Positions 24,957-34,650 of a DNA stretch of 64,000 nucleotides are shown piece after piece. The DNA is taken from the NCBI RefSeq assembly GCF_008520305.1, contig NZ_ML703262.1, positions 36,657-100,656 of the forward strand, given 5' to 3'. A program made the position numbers and the translations under genes. The notes under the pieces are model-generated. The model saw only the letters and a program-made list of their open reading frames with translations. It did not search any database and had not been told where the DNA came from. Source of the stretch: Mesorhizobium sp. SARCC-RB16n (lineage in GTDB: Bacteria > Pseudomonadota > Alphaproteobacteria > Rhizobiales > Rhizobiaceae). Each line of letters begins with the position of its first letter. Position 1 is the stretch's first letter.

Positions 24957-25964
24957 ATGAAATCCCCCTTTCTTGCCCTGGCCAGCGTAGCGGCGCTCGC
25001 AATCAGTCTGGCCGCCGGTCCGGCGACGGCCGAGGATGCCGGCATCATCGTCTATAACGCCCAGCATGAAAGCCTGGCCAAGGAATGGGCCGAAGGGTTC
25101 ACCAGGGACACCGGCATCAAGGTCACCTTGCGCAATGGTGGCGACAGCGACTTCTCCAACCAGATCGTCGCCGAAGGCGCCTCCTCACCCGCCGACGTGT
25201 TTCTGACGGAAAATTCGCCGGCCATGGTGCTGGTCGAGAATGCCGGCCTGTTCGCGCCGGTCGACGCAGACACGCTGGCGCAGGTCCCGCGGGATTATCA
25301 GGCAGCCAGCGCCAAATGGGTGGGCGTGGCCGCGCGCAGCACCGTTTTTGCCTACAACACGACCAAGCTCAAGGCCGACCAGTTGCCCAAGTCGATGCTT
25401 GATCTCGCCGACCCCAGCTGGAAGGGCCGCTGGGCGGCTTCGCCTTCCGGCGCCGATTTCCAGGCCATCGTCAGCGCGCTGCTGCAGCTCAAGGGCGAGG
25501 CCGCCACGGCCGATTGGCTGAAGGCAATGAAGGAGAACTTCACCGCCTACAAGGGCAACAGCACGGTGATGAAGGCGGTCAATGCCGGCGAGATCGAAGG
25601 CGGCTTGATCTACCACTATTACTACTTTGGCGATCAGGCCAAGACCGGCGAAAACTCCAAGAACGTTGCTCTGCACTATTTCAAGAACCAAGACCCGGGC
25701 GCTTTCGTATCGGTCTCCGGTGGCGGCGTGCTGGCCTCGAGCAAGCATCCCAAGGAAGCTCAGGCCTTCCTGAAGTGGGTGACCGGCAAGGGCGGCCAGG
25801 AAATCTTGAAGAACGGAACCTCCTTCGAATACGCGGTCGGCAAGGGCGCGGACTCCAATCCGAAGCTGGTGCCGCTGGCCGACCTGCAGGCGCCGAAGGT
25901 TGACGCCACGACGCTGAACTCCAAGAAGGTCACCGACCTGATGACGGCAGCCGGCTTGCTTTAG
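24957..25964 (+). CDS. fbpA: Iron(III) ABC transporter periplasmic binding protein
   Basis: A 335-residue periplasmic protein with a signal peptide (residues 1-25, cleaved near ATA-ED). The mature start IIVYNAQHESLAKEWAEGF and the cluster YHYYYFGDQ, with adjacent iron-ligand tyrosines, match FbpA/FutA ferric-binding proteins. It would deliver Fe3+ to the permease encoded downstream. GAGGAG lies before the ATG, and an IRO-type operator lies at 24891-24905. A strong hairpin after the stop probably reduces expression of the permease relative to this protein. Confidence 0.92.
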   Translation: MKSPFLALASVAALAISLAAGPATAEDAGIIVYNAQHESLAKEWAEGFTRDTGIKVTLRNGGDSDFSNQIVAEGASSPADVFLTENSPAMVLVENAGLFAPVDADTLAQVPRDYQAASAKWVGVAARSTVFAYNTTKLKADQLPKSMLDLADPSWKGRWAASPSGADFQAIVSALLQLKGEAATADWLKAMKENFTAYKGNSTVMKAVNAGEIEGGLIYHYYYFGDQAKTGENSKNVALHYFKNQDPGAFVSVSGGGVLASSKHPKEAQAFLKWVTGKGGQEILKNGTSFEYAVGKGADSNPKLVPLADLQAPKVDATTLNSKKVTDLMTAAGLL

Positions 25965-25997
25965 TTGCCGTTCGTCCTAATAAGAGCGTCAGACCGT

Positions 25998-26036
25998 GCT
26001 CCCGCGGACTCCTTTCCGCGGGAGCGTTTTGTTTTT
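25998..26036 (+). terminator. Intrinsic terminator/attenuator after the iron-binding protein gene
   Basis: GCTCCCGCGGA (25998-26008) pairs perfectly over 11 bp with TCCGCGGGAGC (26015-26025) and is followed by GTTTTGTTTTT. Its position between the binding protein and permease genes of one transporter suggests partial termination. Confidence 0.85.
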
Positions 26037-26135
26037 CGAGATTGCATTCGTCTATGACGACACGCTGTTTATCCGACCGCGACCGTGGTCCTTCAATTGC
26101 CGCCACCGGGCGGCAATTGCGCGGCGTGTGAGCTG

Positions 26136-27716
26136 ATGCAGTCCGCGGTCGATCTCGCACGCTCGGGCCTGCCGCCCAGGATGCGCCGGCGGGCGCAGCG
26201 GCGAGCGGCGCCCTGGCTTGTCGCCGCCGCCATATTTGTCTCCCTGCTGGCGCTGCTGCCGCTCGCTTTCATAATATGGATCGCGGTGCAGACCGGCTGG
26301 GAGACCGTCTCGGCACTGGTCTTCCGGCCACGGGTCGGCGAACTGGTGGTCAACACCGGCCTGCTGGTGCTGCTTGCCGTGCCGATCGCCATCACCTTGT
26401 CGGTGACGTTGGCCTGGCTGACCGAACGCAGCAACCTGCCCGGTGCCCGGCTCTGGTCCTGGCTCTGCGTGGCGCCGCTCGCCATCCCCGCTTTCGTGCA
26501 CTCCTATGCCTGGATCACCATGGTGCCCGGGCTGCACGGCCTATGGGCCGGCGTGCTGGTCTCCGTGATCGCCTATTTCCCCTTCCTCTATCTGCCGGTG
26601 TCGGCGGCGCTGCGCCGCCTCGATCCTGCCCTGGAAGACGCGGCGGCGGCACTTGGCCTCGGACCCTGGCGCGTGTTCTGGCGTGTCGTGTTGCCGCAGC
26701 TCAGGCTCGCCATCTGCGGGGGGTCGCTGCTCGTCGGCCTGCATTTGCTGGCTGAATATGGCCTCTACGTCTTCATCCGCTTCGACACCTTCACCACAGC
26801 GATCGTCGACCAGTTCCAGTCGACCTTCAACGGTCCGGCCGCCAACATGCTGGCCGGCGTGCTGGTGACCTGCTGCTTCGTGCTGCTCGGCCTCGAAGTG
26901 CTGGTGCGCGGCGAGGAGCGTTATGCCCGTGTCGGCTCGGGCGCCGCGCGGTATCAGCAGCGGATGAACCTCAGCCGCGCCACCCTGCCCAGCTTGCTGC
27001 TGCTCGTCGTCACCACATTGCTGGCGCTTGGCGTTCCGTTCGTGACCATCGGCCGCTGGCTCATCGCGGGCGGCGCCGATGTCTGGCGTCTCGACGAAAT
27101 CGGCCTGGCCCTCGGCCAGACACTGTTCCTGTCGCTCGCCGGGGCGCTGCTTGCCACTGTCGCGGCGATGCCGATGGCTTGGATCTCGATCCGCGCGCCG
27201 GGACCGTTGCAGCGCCTTCTGGAGGGATGCAATTACATTGTCGGCTCGCTGCCGGGCGTGGTCATTGCGCTGGCGCTGGTCACCATTACGGTGCGCATCG
27301 CAATGCCGCTCTACCAAACCCTGTTCACCATCCTGGTCGCCTACTCATTGATGTTCCTGCCCCGCGCCTTGGTCAGCCTGCGCGCGTCGATCGCCCAGGC
27401 ACCGGTCGAGCTCGAGCGCGCCGCAGCCAGCCTCGGCCGGCGTCCGCTCAACGCGCTGTGGTCGACGACAATCCGCCTGTCGGCGCCGGGTGCTGCGGCC
27501 GGCATGGCGCTGGTGGCGCTGGGCATCATGAACGAGTTGACCGCCACCCAGATGCTGGCGCCGAACGGCACCCGCACACTGGCGATGGCGTTCTGGTCCT
27601 ACAGCGGCGAGATCGACTACGCCTCGGCGGCTCCTTACGCCTTCATCATGGTGGCGATGTCGCTGCCCCTGACCTGGCTGCTCTATGTCCAGTCGAAGCG
27701 GATGGCCGGACGATGA
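26136..27716 (+). CDS. fbpB: Iron(III) ABC transporter permease (FbpB type)
   Basis: A permease of about 526 residues with roughly twelve membrane helices in two homologous halves. Each half ends in an EAA-type loop that contacts the ATPase: [30 protein letters not shown] and [26 protein letters not shown]. This duplicated layout is typical of ferric iron permeases. The start is uncertain: ATG 26136 is chosen, but GTG 26085 is also in frame and neither has a good ribosome-binding site. The stop overlaps the ATPase gene start (ATGA). Confidence 0.9.
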   Translation: MQSAVDLARSGLPPRMRRRAQRRAAPWLVAAAIFVSLLALLPLAFIIWIAVQTGWETVSALVFRPRVGELVVNTGLLVLLAVPIAITLSVTLAWLTERSNLPGARLWSWLCVAPLAIPAFVHSYAWITMVPGLHGLWAGVLVSVIAYFPFLYLPVSAALRRLDPALEDAAAALGLGPWRVFWRVVLPQLRLAICGGSLLVGLHLLAEYGLYVFIRFDTFTTAIVDQFQSTFNGPAANMLAGVLVTCCFVLLGLEVLVRGEERYARVGSGAARYQQRMNLSRATLPSLLLLVVTTLLALGVPFVTIGRWLIAGGADVWRLDEIGLALGQTLFLSLAGALLATVAAMPMAWISIRAPGPLQRLLEGCNYIVGSLPGVVIALALVTITVRIAMPLYQTLFTILVAYSLMFLPRALVSLRASIAQAPVELERAAASLGRRPLNALWSTTIRLSAPGAAAGMALVALGIMNELTATQMLAPNGTRTLAMAFWSYSGEIDYASAAPYAFIMVAMSLPLTWLLYVQSKRMAGR

Positions 27717-28795
27717 GCTTTCTCGAACTCGGCAATCTGCACAAGCATTACGGCCCGGTCGCCGCACTGGCCGGCGTCGACCTGAACGTCGCCAGCGGCA
27801 GCCGCACGGCGATCGTGGGACCTTCCGGCTGCGGCAAGACGACCTTGCTGCGGCTGATCGCCGGCTTCGAGGCGCCTGATCAGGGCCGTATCGTGCTCGA
27901 CGGGCAGGTGCTGGCCAATGGTGGCGCCGCCGTTCCGGCGCATCGCCGCGGCATTGGCGTGGTGGCGCAGGACGGCGCCCTGTTCCCGCATCTGACCATC
28001 TCGGACAATATCGGCTTCGGCATGGGACGGGACGACGACAGGCGCGCCGAGCGCATCGTCGAGCTTGCCTATATCGTGGGACTGGACAAGGCGATCCTCA
28101 AACGTCGCCCGCACGAACTCTCCGGCGGCCAGCAACAGCGCGTGGCGCTGGCCCGCGCCATGGCGATGAAACCACGGCTGATGCTGCTCGACGAGCCATT
28201 CTCGGCACTCGACACCGGCCTGCGCGCCTCGATGCGCAAGGCTGTGGCCGAACTTCTGGAGGCGGCCGGCATCACCACCATCCTGGTGACGCACGACCAG
28301 GCCGAGGCGCTGTCCTTCGCCAGCCAGGTGGCGGTGATGCGCGATGGAAAGTTTTCGCAGGTAGGCACGCCGCGCGAACTTTACCTCAAGCCGAAGGACA
28401 GGATGATCGCCGAGTTCCTGGGCGATGCCATCATCCTGCCGGCGAGCATTTCCGGCGGCTTCGCCAACTCGCCGCTCGGCCGCATCGCCGTCGACACGTC
28501 GGACAGCCGCGATATCGCCCGCATCATGCTGCGGCCGGAGCAGATCGGGCTGAAACGCACCTCGCGCGAGGGCATGTCGGGCACGCCCGATATGCTGTTC
28601 GGCGAGGTGACGGAATCCGAATTCGCCGGCTCGACATGCACGATCGCGGTGCGGCTCCTCAACAATGCCGACCCGCCGGATGCGGCCGCGATCGGCAACA
28701 CGCCGCTGATCCTGCGCAAATCCGGCATGGACGCGCCGGCTGTCGGCGAGATCGTGCGGCTGACCGTGTCGGGCAAGGCGCACGTCTTCGCTTGA
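27713..28795 (+). CDS. fbpC: Iron(III) ABC transporter ATP-binding protein (FbpC type)
   Basis: A 360-residue ABC ATPase. Walker A is GPSGCGKTT, the signature is LSGGQQQR, Walker B is [12 protein letters not shown] and the H-loop is [11 protein letters not shown]-terminal regulatory extension (residues about 240-360, including [10 protein letters not shown]) is an OB-type fold as in FbpC. The ATG overlaps the permease stop. A longer frame upstream merely shadows the permease. It powers Fe3+ import with the two preceding products. Confidence 0.93.
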   Translation: MSFLELGNLHKHYGPVAALAGVDLNVASGSRTAIVGPSGCGKTTLLRLIAGFEAPDQGRIVLDGQVLANGGAAVPAHRRGIGVVAQDGALFPHLTISDNIGFGMGRDDDRRAERIVELAYIVGLDKAILKRRPHELSGGQQQRVALARAMAMKPRLMLLDEPFSALDTGLRASMRKAVAELLEAAGITTILVTHDQAEALSFASQVAVMRDGKFSQVGTPRELYLKPKDRMIAEFLGDAIILPASISGGFANSPLGRIAVDTSDSRDIARIMLRPEQIGLKRTSREGMSGTPDMLFGEVTESEFAGSTCTIAVRLLNNADPPDAAAIGNTPLILRKSGMDAPAVGEIVRLTVSGKAHVFA

Positions 28796-28838
28796 GGCCG
28801 ACGGCTGAAGGCGCAGAACCCACGCGCGTTTTCGGGAA

Positions 28839-29939
28839 TCAGAGTGCCGGCTCGGGCACGGAAGCCTTGAAGACATCGAGACGGGTCCCTGTCTCCGACG
28901 AGAAGAAGTGCATGTCGTCTGGCGAAATCTTCAGGCCGACGGTGCTGCCGGGCTCGTGATGAACGGCCTCTGAGGTCATCACCGAAAACGGCGCCCCGTC
29001 GAGATCGACATAGATCACCCGCCCCGCACCCAGTTCCTCGACCAGGTCGACAGTGGCATTGAGCGCGCCAGCCGTTCCCGGTGCCACCAGCCGGACCGCT
29101 TCCGGCCGGATGCCCATCGCCACCTTCGTGCCGACCGGCAGACCGGCGCGAGCCACGGCCAGGCGCCGGCTGCCGCCGAGCAGCGACAGCCCGTCGAGTT
29201 CGACGGTGCCTTCAAGGATGTTCATGGCCGGCGCGCCGACGAAGGTGGCGACGAAGCGGCTGGCCGGGCGGGTGTAGATTTCGCCAGGCGTGCCGACCTG
29301 TTCGACCCGTCCGCCATTCATCACCACCAGCCGGTCGGCCAGCGTCATCGCCTCGACCTGGTCGTGGGTGACGAAGACCGAGGTGGCGTTCAGCCGGCGA
29401 TGCAGCTTGCGGATTTCCGAACGCATCTGCACGCGCAGCTTGGCGTCGAGATTGGACAGCGGCTCGTCGAACAGGAAGACCTTTGGTTCGCGGATCATGG
29501 CGCGGCCCATGGCGACGCGTTGCCTCTGGCCACCGGAAAGCGCCATCGGCTTGCGGTCGAGCAGATGCTCGAGCTCCAGCGTGCGGGCCACGGCCTGAAT
29601 CCGCTGGTTGCGTTCGGCCGAGGGAACACCGGCAACCTTCAGCGAATAGCCGATGTTCTGGGCCACGCTCATATGCGGATAGAGTGCGTAATTCTGGAAC
29701 ACCATGGCGCAGCCGCGCTCGCGCGGCTCGAGCTTGTTGACCACCGTGCCGTCGATGGCGATCGTGCCGTCGGAAATCTCTTCCAGTCCGGCGATCATCC
29801 TGAGCAGCGTGGACTTGCCACAGCCGGACGGGCCGAGAATGACGACGAATTCGCCCGAGGCGAAGTCGAGATCTACGCCATGCACGACCTGCGTCTTGGC
29901 ATAGTTTTTCTTGACGCCGCGTATTGCGATGGAGGCCAT
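28839..29939 (-). CDS. ugpC: sn-glycerol-3-phosphate ABC transporter ATPase
   Basis: A 366-residue CUT1-type ATPase. It has [16 protein letters not shown] (Walker A), [16 protein letters not shown] (signature), [16 protein letters not shown] (Walker B) and [16 protein letters not shown]. The C-terminal domain has [10 protein letters not shown] and related TOBE segments found in UgpC/MalK. It is the last gene of the leftward ugpB-A-E-C set. The start is ATG 29939, 13 nt after the ugpE stop. It would energise glycerol-3-phosphate uptake; similar ATPases can be shared among sugar importers. Confidence 0.93.
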   Translation of the reverse strand: MASIAIRGVKKNYAKTQVVHGVDLDFASGEFVVILGPSGCGKSTLLRMIAGLEEISDGTIAIDGTVVNKLEPRERGCAMVFQNYALYPHMSVAQNIGYSLKVAGVPSAERNQRIQAVARTLELEHLLDRKPMALSGGQRQRVAMGRAMIREPKVFLFDEPLSNLDAKLRVQMRSEIRKLHRRLNATSVFVTHDQVEAMTLADRLVVMNGGRVEQVGTPGEIYTRPASRFVATFVGAPAMNILEGTVELDGLSLLGGSRRLAVARAGLPVGTKVAMGIRPEAVRLVAPGTAGALNATVDLVEELGAGRVIYVDLDGAPFSVMTSEAVHHEPGSTVGLKISPDDMHFFSSETGTRLDVFKASVPEPAL

Positions 29940-29952
29940 CTTTGTCTCCTTG

Positions 29953-30867
29953 TTACTTCTCGGTGGCGATCAGGCCGCGCACGAACCAGCGTTGCATGAG
30001 CACCACGACGATCAGCGGCGGCAGCATGACGATAAGCGTTCCGGCCATGGCGATGTTCCATTCCGGAATGCCGCCGACATTGGGGATGAGTTGCTTGAGC
30101 TCGGTGACGGCAGTCGCATGCGACTGGTCGGTGGTGATGAGCAGCGGCCACAGATACTGGTTCCAGGCCCACAGGAACATGATGGTGCCGAGCGCGGCCA
30201 TGTTGTTGCGCGACAATGGCAGCAGGATGTCGATGAAGAAGCGCAGCGCGCCGGCGCCGTCCATGCGCGCCGCCTCGGTCAGCTCGTCCGGCACGGTCAG
30301 GAAGAACTGCCGGTAGAGGAAGGTCCCGGTGGCGGTCGCGATCAACGGCAGGATCAGCCCGGTATAGGAATTGAGCAACCCGAGGCTGAGCGAAACCTCG
30401 ACGCCCGAGATCTTCCCGATCAGCCAGCTCAGCCCGGTGATGTCGAGGATGGTCTGGTAGGGCGACAGCACATTGGCGACGACCGCGTAGGTCGGCACGA
30501 TGCGCACTTCCAGCGGCAGCATCAGCGTGACGAAGATCAGCCAGAAGATGAAGGTGCGACCGGGATAGCGGAAATAGACGATCGAGAAGGCGGTCAGCGC
30601 CGAGATAATTACTTTGCCCGCCGCAACGCCGGCAGCCATGACGAAACTGTTGAGCAGCTTGGGGCCAAGGTCGGCCGTCGTCCACGCCGTCTTGATGTTT
30701 GTCCAAAAATCGCTGCCCGGCAGCAGCGACATCGGCACGTCGTTGACATCCCTGAGGTTGTGCGACGCGGCCACGGCCACAACCACGAACGGCGCGATGC
30801 AAAGTACAAAGCCGACAAACAGGATCAGATGGGTGAAGAAGTTGAGGAACGGGGTGCGCTCGACCAT
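29953..30867 (-). CDS. ugpE: sn-glycerol-3-phosphate ABC transporter permease UgpE
   Basis: A 304-residue inner-membrane permease with six helices of the MalG/UgpE group. The coupling loop [32 protein letters not shown] is the EAA motif, and [30 protein letters not shown] is characteristic of UgpE. It pairs with UgpA, whose gene ends only 7 nt upstream. Location between ugpA and ugpC and the internal motifs together make this assignment firm. Confidence 0.93.
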   Translation of the reverse strand: MVERTPFLNFFTHLILFVGFVLCIAPFVVVAVAASHNLRDVNDVPMSLLPGSDFWTNIKTAWTTADLGPKLLNSFVMAAGVAAGKVIISALTAFSIVYFRYPGRTFIFWLIFVTLMLPLEVRIVPTYAVVANVLSPYQTILDITGLSWLIGKISGVEVSLSLGLLNSYTGLILPLIATATGTFLYRQFFLTVPDELTEAARMDGAGALRFFIDILLPLSRNNMAALGTIMFLWAWNQYLWPLLITTDQSHATAVTELKQLIPNVGGIPEWNIAMAGTLIVMLPPLIVVVLMQRWFVRGLIATEK

Positions 30868-30874
30868 ATCAGTC

Positions 30875-31759
30875 TCACCTGTAGTGCACGCGCCGCTCGA
30901 TGAAGCGGAACTGGAAAATGGTCAGCACGACGATGAGCAGCATCAGGATGATGCTCTGCGCGGCGGCGCCCGAATAATCGAGGCCTTTGAAGCCATCGGA
31001 ATAGATCTTGTAGACCATCAGATTGGTGGCATTCGCCGGGCCGCCCGACGTCATGATGTCGACGATACCGAACGAATCCTGGAAGCTTTCCGTGATGTTG
31101 ATGACCAGCAGGAAGAAGATCGTCGGCGTGATCAGCGGGAACTGGATGTCCCAGAAGCGCCTCATGACTCCGGAGCCGTCCATCGCGGCGGCTTCGATGA
31201 GAGAGCGCGGGATGGCTTGGAACGCCGCGAGGAAGAAGATGAAGTTGTAGCCGACATATTTCCAGGAGAAGGCGATGATGATCGAAGCCATGGCGTCAGC
31301 GCCGTCGAGACCGGGATCCCAGAAGCCGGGCCAGACCTGATTGACGACGGCCATGAAGCCGGCTTCCGGCGCCAGGATGAAGCGGAACGCCATCGCCAGG
31401 GCCGGTGCGGCGATACCGTAAGGCCAGATCAGCACCACGCGATAGAAACGCGAGCCGGCAAGCTGGCGGTCGGTGAGCGCGGCGAGCACAAGCGCAACAA
31501 ACATCGCAAGCCCGGTGCTGATCCCGGCAAAGACAAGGCTGGCGGTGATCGAGTTCCAGTAGACGGCGTTGGCCAGGATCGAGCGGAAATTGTCGAGCCC
31601 GACCCAGATGTTGCCGCCGCCCCAGGGCTGCTGCAGCGTCAGCGACCAGTATACCGCCTGACCGGCAGGCCAGTAGAAGAACGTGAAGATCAGGAGGAGT
31701 TGCGGCACCGCGAAGAGGATGCCGATTGTCCAACTGGCGAAAGTGACGCGTTTTTCCAT
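30875..31759 (-). CDS. ugpA: sn-glycerol-3-phosphate ABC transporter permease UgpA
   Basis: A 294-residue permease with six membrane helices (MalF/UgpA type). It begins with LLLIFTFFYWPAGQAVYWSLTLQQPWG. The EAA loop is SLIEAAAMDGSGVMRRFWDIQFPLITPTIFF, and the C-terminal GGPANATNLMVYKIYSDGF is a UgpA fingerprint. Together with UgpE it forms the channel. It is separated from ugpB by 104 bp containing a GC-rich hairpin, probably to set expression below that of the binding protein. Confidence 0.93.
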   Translation of the reverse strand: MEKRVTFASWTIGILFAVPQLLLIFTFFYWPAGQAVYWSLTLQQPWGGGNIWVGLDNFRSILANAVYWNSITASLVFAGISTGLAMFVALVLAALTDRQLAGSRFYRVVLIWPYGIAAPALAMAFRFILAPEAGFMAVVNQVWPGFWDPGLDGADAMASIIIAFSWKYVGYNFIFFLAAFQAIPRSLIEAAAMDGSGVMRRFWDIQFPLITPTIFFLLVINITESFQDSFGIVDIMTSGGPANATNLMVYKIYSDGFKGLDYSGAAAQSIILMLLIVVLTIFQFRFIERRVHYR

Positions 31760-31818
31760 CGGTCCGCCGAGGCCGCGGAACGGCCAGCGCTAGAGCAAGA
31801 TAAGATTATATACGAAAC

Positions 31819-31847
31819 GGCCGCCCGTCGAATCTCGTCGGGCGGCC
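31819..31847 (-). terminator. Intercistronic hairpin between ugpB and ugpA
   Basis: GGCCGCCCG and CGGGCGGCC pair over nine bases around an 11-nt loop. Read leftward it is followed by only a short T run (GTTTCG), so it more likely protects the ugpB 3' end or partly terminates than stops transcription fully. Confidence 0.55.
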
Positions 31848-31863
31848 CGGGACCTTTCGCAGA

Positions 31864-33216
31864 TCAGGGCAGGGTCTCGCCCGGATAGGTCTGCTGGAAG
31901 CGGTCGAGGATAGCGTCGCCATTCTTGACCAGCGTGTCGAGACCTTCCTGGACGCCAACCTTGTTGGCGAAGATCGCCTGCATCTGCGTGCCGAATTCGG
32001 CGCGGATCTGGGTGAAGTTGCCCAGGCGCACACCACGGGTGATTTCGGTCGGCTCGGACGCGGTCAGGCTGGCGATGGCGACCTCGCGGCCCTTGTAGGG
32101 CGCCTTGTCGTAGAAGCCGGTGGACTTCATGTAGTCGAAGCCCGACTTGGTCACCGGAATATAGCCGGTGTTGGTCGACCAGAACAAAGCGGTCTTGGGA
32201 TCGTGGATGAAGTTGAGGAACGCGGCCGCGCCCTTGTACTCAGCGTCCGACTTGCCGGAGAGCACCCACAGCGAAGCGCCGCCGACCAGCGAATTCTTGC
32301 GCTCGGTGCCGGCATAGGCCGGCAGTTCGGCGACATCCCACTTCATGCCTTCCTTCTGCGTCTTGCCGACCGTGCCGTGATCGCCGACCGAGGTCATGAT
32401 CACCTGGCAGGTGCCCGAAGCGAAGGCCTGGACCATGTCCTGGCCGAGATCCTTGGACTTGATCTTGATCAGGCCGGCGTCATACCACTTCTTGAGGTCG
32501 GTGACGTACTGGACGAATTTGGTCTTGTTGACCTCGAGACGGGCGTCGAGACCGTCATAGCCGTTGTTCTTGGTAGCGATCGGCTGGTTGTGGATAGCCG
32601 AGAACTGCTCCATCAGCTGCCAGCTTTCATTGGCCGAGATGTTGATCGCCATCGGGCATTCATAGCCGGCGTCCTTCATCGCCTGCAGGTCGGCGCCCAC
32701 GTCTTCCCAGGTCTTGGGCGCCTCGGTCTTGCCGATCTTGGCGAAGGCGTCCTTGTTCCAGTACATCAGCGCGGTCGAGGAATTGAACGGGAAGGAAAGC
32801 ATCTCGCCCTTCGAGGTCGCGTAGTAGCGGGCGATGCCGGGGAAATAGTCGGCGTAGTCGATCTTGTAGCCGTTTTCTTCCATCAGCTTGTCGGCGGGCT
32901 TGTAGGCACCCGACAGCATCATCGTGGCGGTGCCGACGTCGTAGACCTGGACTACGGCCGGCTGCTTGCTGGCGCGGAAGGCGGCGATGGTGTTCTGCAG
33001 CGTGGCGTCATAGTTGCCCTGGCTGGTGCAGACCACCTCGTAGTCCTTCTGAGACTCGTTGAAGTTCTTGCACATCGTGTCGACGACACGGGCGAGGTCG
33101 CCCGATAGGCCGAACCAGAAATCGAATTTTACCGGCTCCGCAAAGGCAGGAACCGCCAGCGCGGTGCTGAGCGCGCCTGCGGCAAGGGCAGCGAGGCCCC
33201 GCTTGATAATGGTCAT
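31864..33216 (-). CDS. ugpB: sn-glycerol-3-phosphate ABC transporter binding protein
   Basis: A 450-residue periplasmic binding protein with a signal peptide (residues 1-26, AVPAFA-EP). The mature start VKFDFWFGLSGDLARVVDTMCKNFN and the block GASLWVLSGKSDAEYKGAAAFLNF match UgpB. Residues such as YWNKDAFAKIG are shared with the CUT1 binding proteins. AGAGGAAAG precedes the ATG. In rhizobia ugp operons respond to phosphate starvation. Upstream, one CTGTCAC heptamer occurs on the minus strand (33290-33296) but its partner heptamer is poor, so a Pho box is not called. Confidence 0.94.
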   Translation of the reverse strand: MTIIKRGLAALAAGALSTALAVPAFAEPVKFDFWFGLSGDLARVVDTMCKNFNESQKDYEVVCTSQGNYDATLQNTIAAFRASKQPAVVQVYDVGTATMMLSGAYKPADKLMEENGYKIDYADYFPGIARYYATSKGEMLSFPFNSSTALMYWNKDAFAKIGKTEAPKTWEDVGADLQAMKDAGYECPMAINISANESWQLMEQFSAIHNQPIATKNNGYDGLDARLEVNKTKFVQYVTDLKKWYDAGLIKIKSKDLGQDMVQAFASGTCQVIMTSVGDHGTVGKTQKEGMKWDVAELPAYAGTERKNSLVGGASLWVLSGKSDAEYKGAAAFLNFIHDPKTALFWSTNTGYIPVTKSGFDYMKSTGFYDKAPYKGREVAIASLTASEPTEITRGVRLGNFTQIRAEFGTQMQAIFANKVGVQEGLDTLVKNGDAILDRFQQTYPGETLP

Positions 33217-33452
33217 GATTTCTTTCCTCTTGAATGACTGTTGACAAGGGTCTTGCGCAAGTCCTTGCCCGCTCTCTTAGAGAAGGTATGTGACAGTTCT
33301 GTTGTCGCCTCTCAGGCCCTGTGGACAGCTGGTCTTTCCTCCCCCTCGGCGGCTGCACCGGCATTAAAACGTCACACCCACGCCTTAGGTAGCTAGGGCG
33401 GCTGCCACGGACGTAAAGGTCGTCATGGTTATCCGGCTAAAGGACTGATGAA

Positions 33453-34487
33453 ATGCTGGTGCAGCAGCTGACGCACGTGCCCATCGCCGACAGGCAGGCG
33501 ATGCGCGAAGGCCCGCGCGACAGCGCCACCCATCTGCGGCTTGCCGCCGCCATTCCAGCCCTTGGCCAGATCGAAATCGGCGGAAAGGCGTCGCACGCGA
33601 ACGCAGGCGAGACCTTGAAAGTGGTGGCCTGGAACGTCGAGCGGCTCCGTCATGTCGATGCCATCGCACAAACGCTTGTCGGGCGCGCTCCCGACGTCGT
33701 GCTGTTATCCGAAGTGGACAAGGGCATGGCGCGCTCCGGCAACGGCCATCCGCTCAGCGTGCTTGCCGACCGGCTGGGCCATGCCTTCGCCTATGGCGTC
33801 GAGTTCGTGGAACTCGCCGGCGGCAACGAGGCCGAACGCATGGAAACCGGTGAAGCAGCCAATACGGAGGGCTTTCATGGCAATGCCGTGACCAGCGCCA
33901 TGCCGCTACTGCGCCCCTTCCTGGTGCGCCTGGACGCTGCCGGCGGCTGGTTCCGGCCGGAGCGCGGCCAGCCGCGCATAGGCGGGCGCATGGCGATCGG
34001 CGGCCAGGTGCGTATCGGCAGCCGCAGGGTGACGGTCGTCTCGGTGCACCTTGAAAACCGCACCGATCCGTCCGGCAGGGCCGCCCAGACGCGCCATCTC
34101 CTCGACGCCATCGACAGATACGATCCGGAAGCGCCGGTACTGCTCGGCGGCGACTTCAACACGCTGACGGCAAGCCATGAGGAGCGCCATGACAACCCGC
34201 GGGCGTGGATGGCGCGGGTCACGGCCGAACCGGATCGGCTGATCCATGCCGAGCGCCACGAGCCGCTGTTCGCGGCCCTTGCCGAGCGCGGCTATGACTG
34301 GCAGGCCGCCAACAACATGGACCTGCCCACCCAGCGCCGGCCAGCGGGCACGCCGGTCGGCCGCATCGACTGGTTCTTCACGCGTGGCCTCGCGGCCAGC
34401 GCGCCGGCGGTCCTTCCGGCGGTGTTGCCGGATGGCAACCCGAGCTCGGATCATGAAGCCCTGACCGTGACGGTTGGCCTGAAATAG
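33453..34487 (+). CDS. Endonuclease/exonuclease/phosphatase-family protein
   Basis: A 344-residue EEP-superfamily metal-dependent phosphoesterase. Key segments are LKVVAWNVERL (Asn), VVLLSEVDKGM (Glu), VVSVHLENRTD (catalytic His), VLLGGDFNTL (Asp/Asn) and PSSDHEALTVTV (Asp-His). The substrate could be a nucleic acid, a phospholipid or a sugar phosphate. The N-terminal 60 residues show no motif. It is oppositely oriented to ugpB with 236 bp between them, where no gene is seen. Its nearness to ugp might hint at a phosphodiester substrate, but this is weak. Confidence 0.88.
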   Translation: MLVQQLTHVPIADRQAMREGPRDSATHLRLAAAIPALGQIEIGGKASHANAGETLKVVAWNVERLRHVDAIAQTLVGRAPDVVLLSEVDKGMARSGNGHPLSVLADRLGHAFAYGVEFVELAGGNEAERMETGEAANTEGFHGNAVTSAMPLLRPFLVRLDAAGGWFRPERGQPRIGGRMAIGGQVRIGSRRVTVVSVHLENRTDPSGRAAQTRHLLDAIDRYDPEAPVLLGGDFNTLTASHEERHDNPRAWMARVTAEPDRLIHAERHEPLFAALAERGYDWQAANNMDLPTQRRPAGTPVGRIDWFFTRGLAASAPAVLPAVLPDGNPSSDHEALTVTVGLK

Positions 34488-34650
34488 GCGTCGTGTTCAA
34501 ATCGGCGCGGCTGAATCGGCCGGCGCTCTGGTGACCATCCTGCGCCGACAAGGCACGCTATGGTTGCAGACGGCTTTATCGATCCTTCAACAGCCAAGCA
34601 TTAATCAGTCATATTTCCTTTTTTATTTCCTATGGGCTAGGGGAAATAAG

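Noticed and set aside
33217-33400. A possible Pho box upstream of ugpB
   Set aside because: Only one CTGTCAC heptamer fits; the heptamer next to it does not match, so no PhoB site is claimed.
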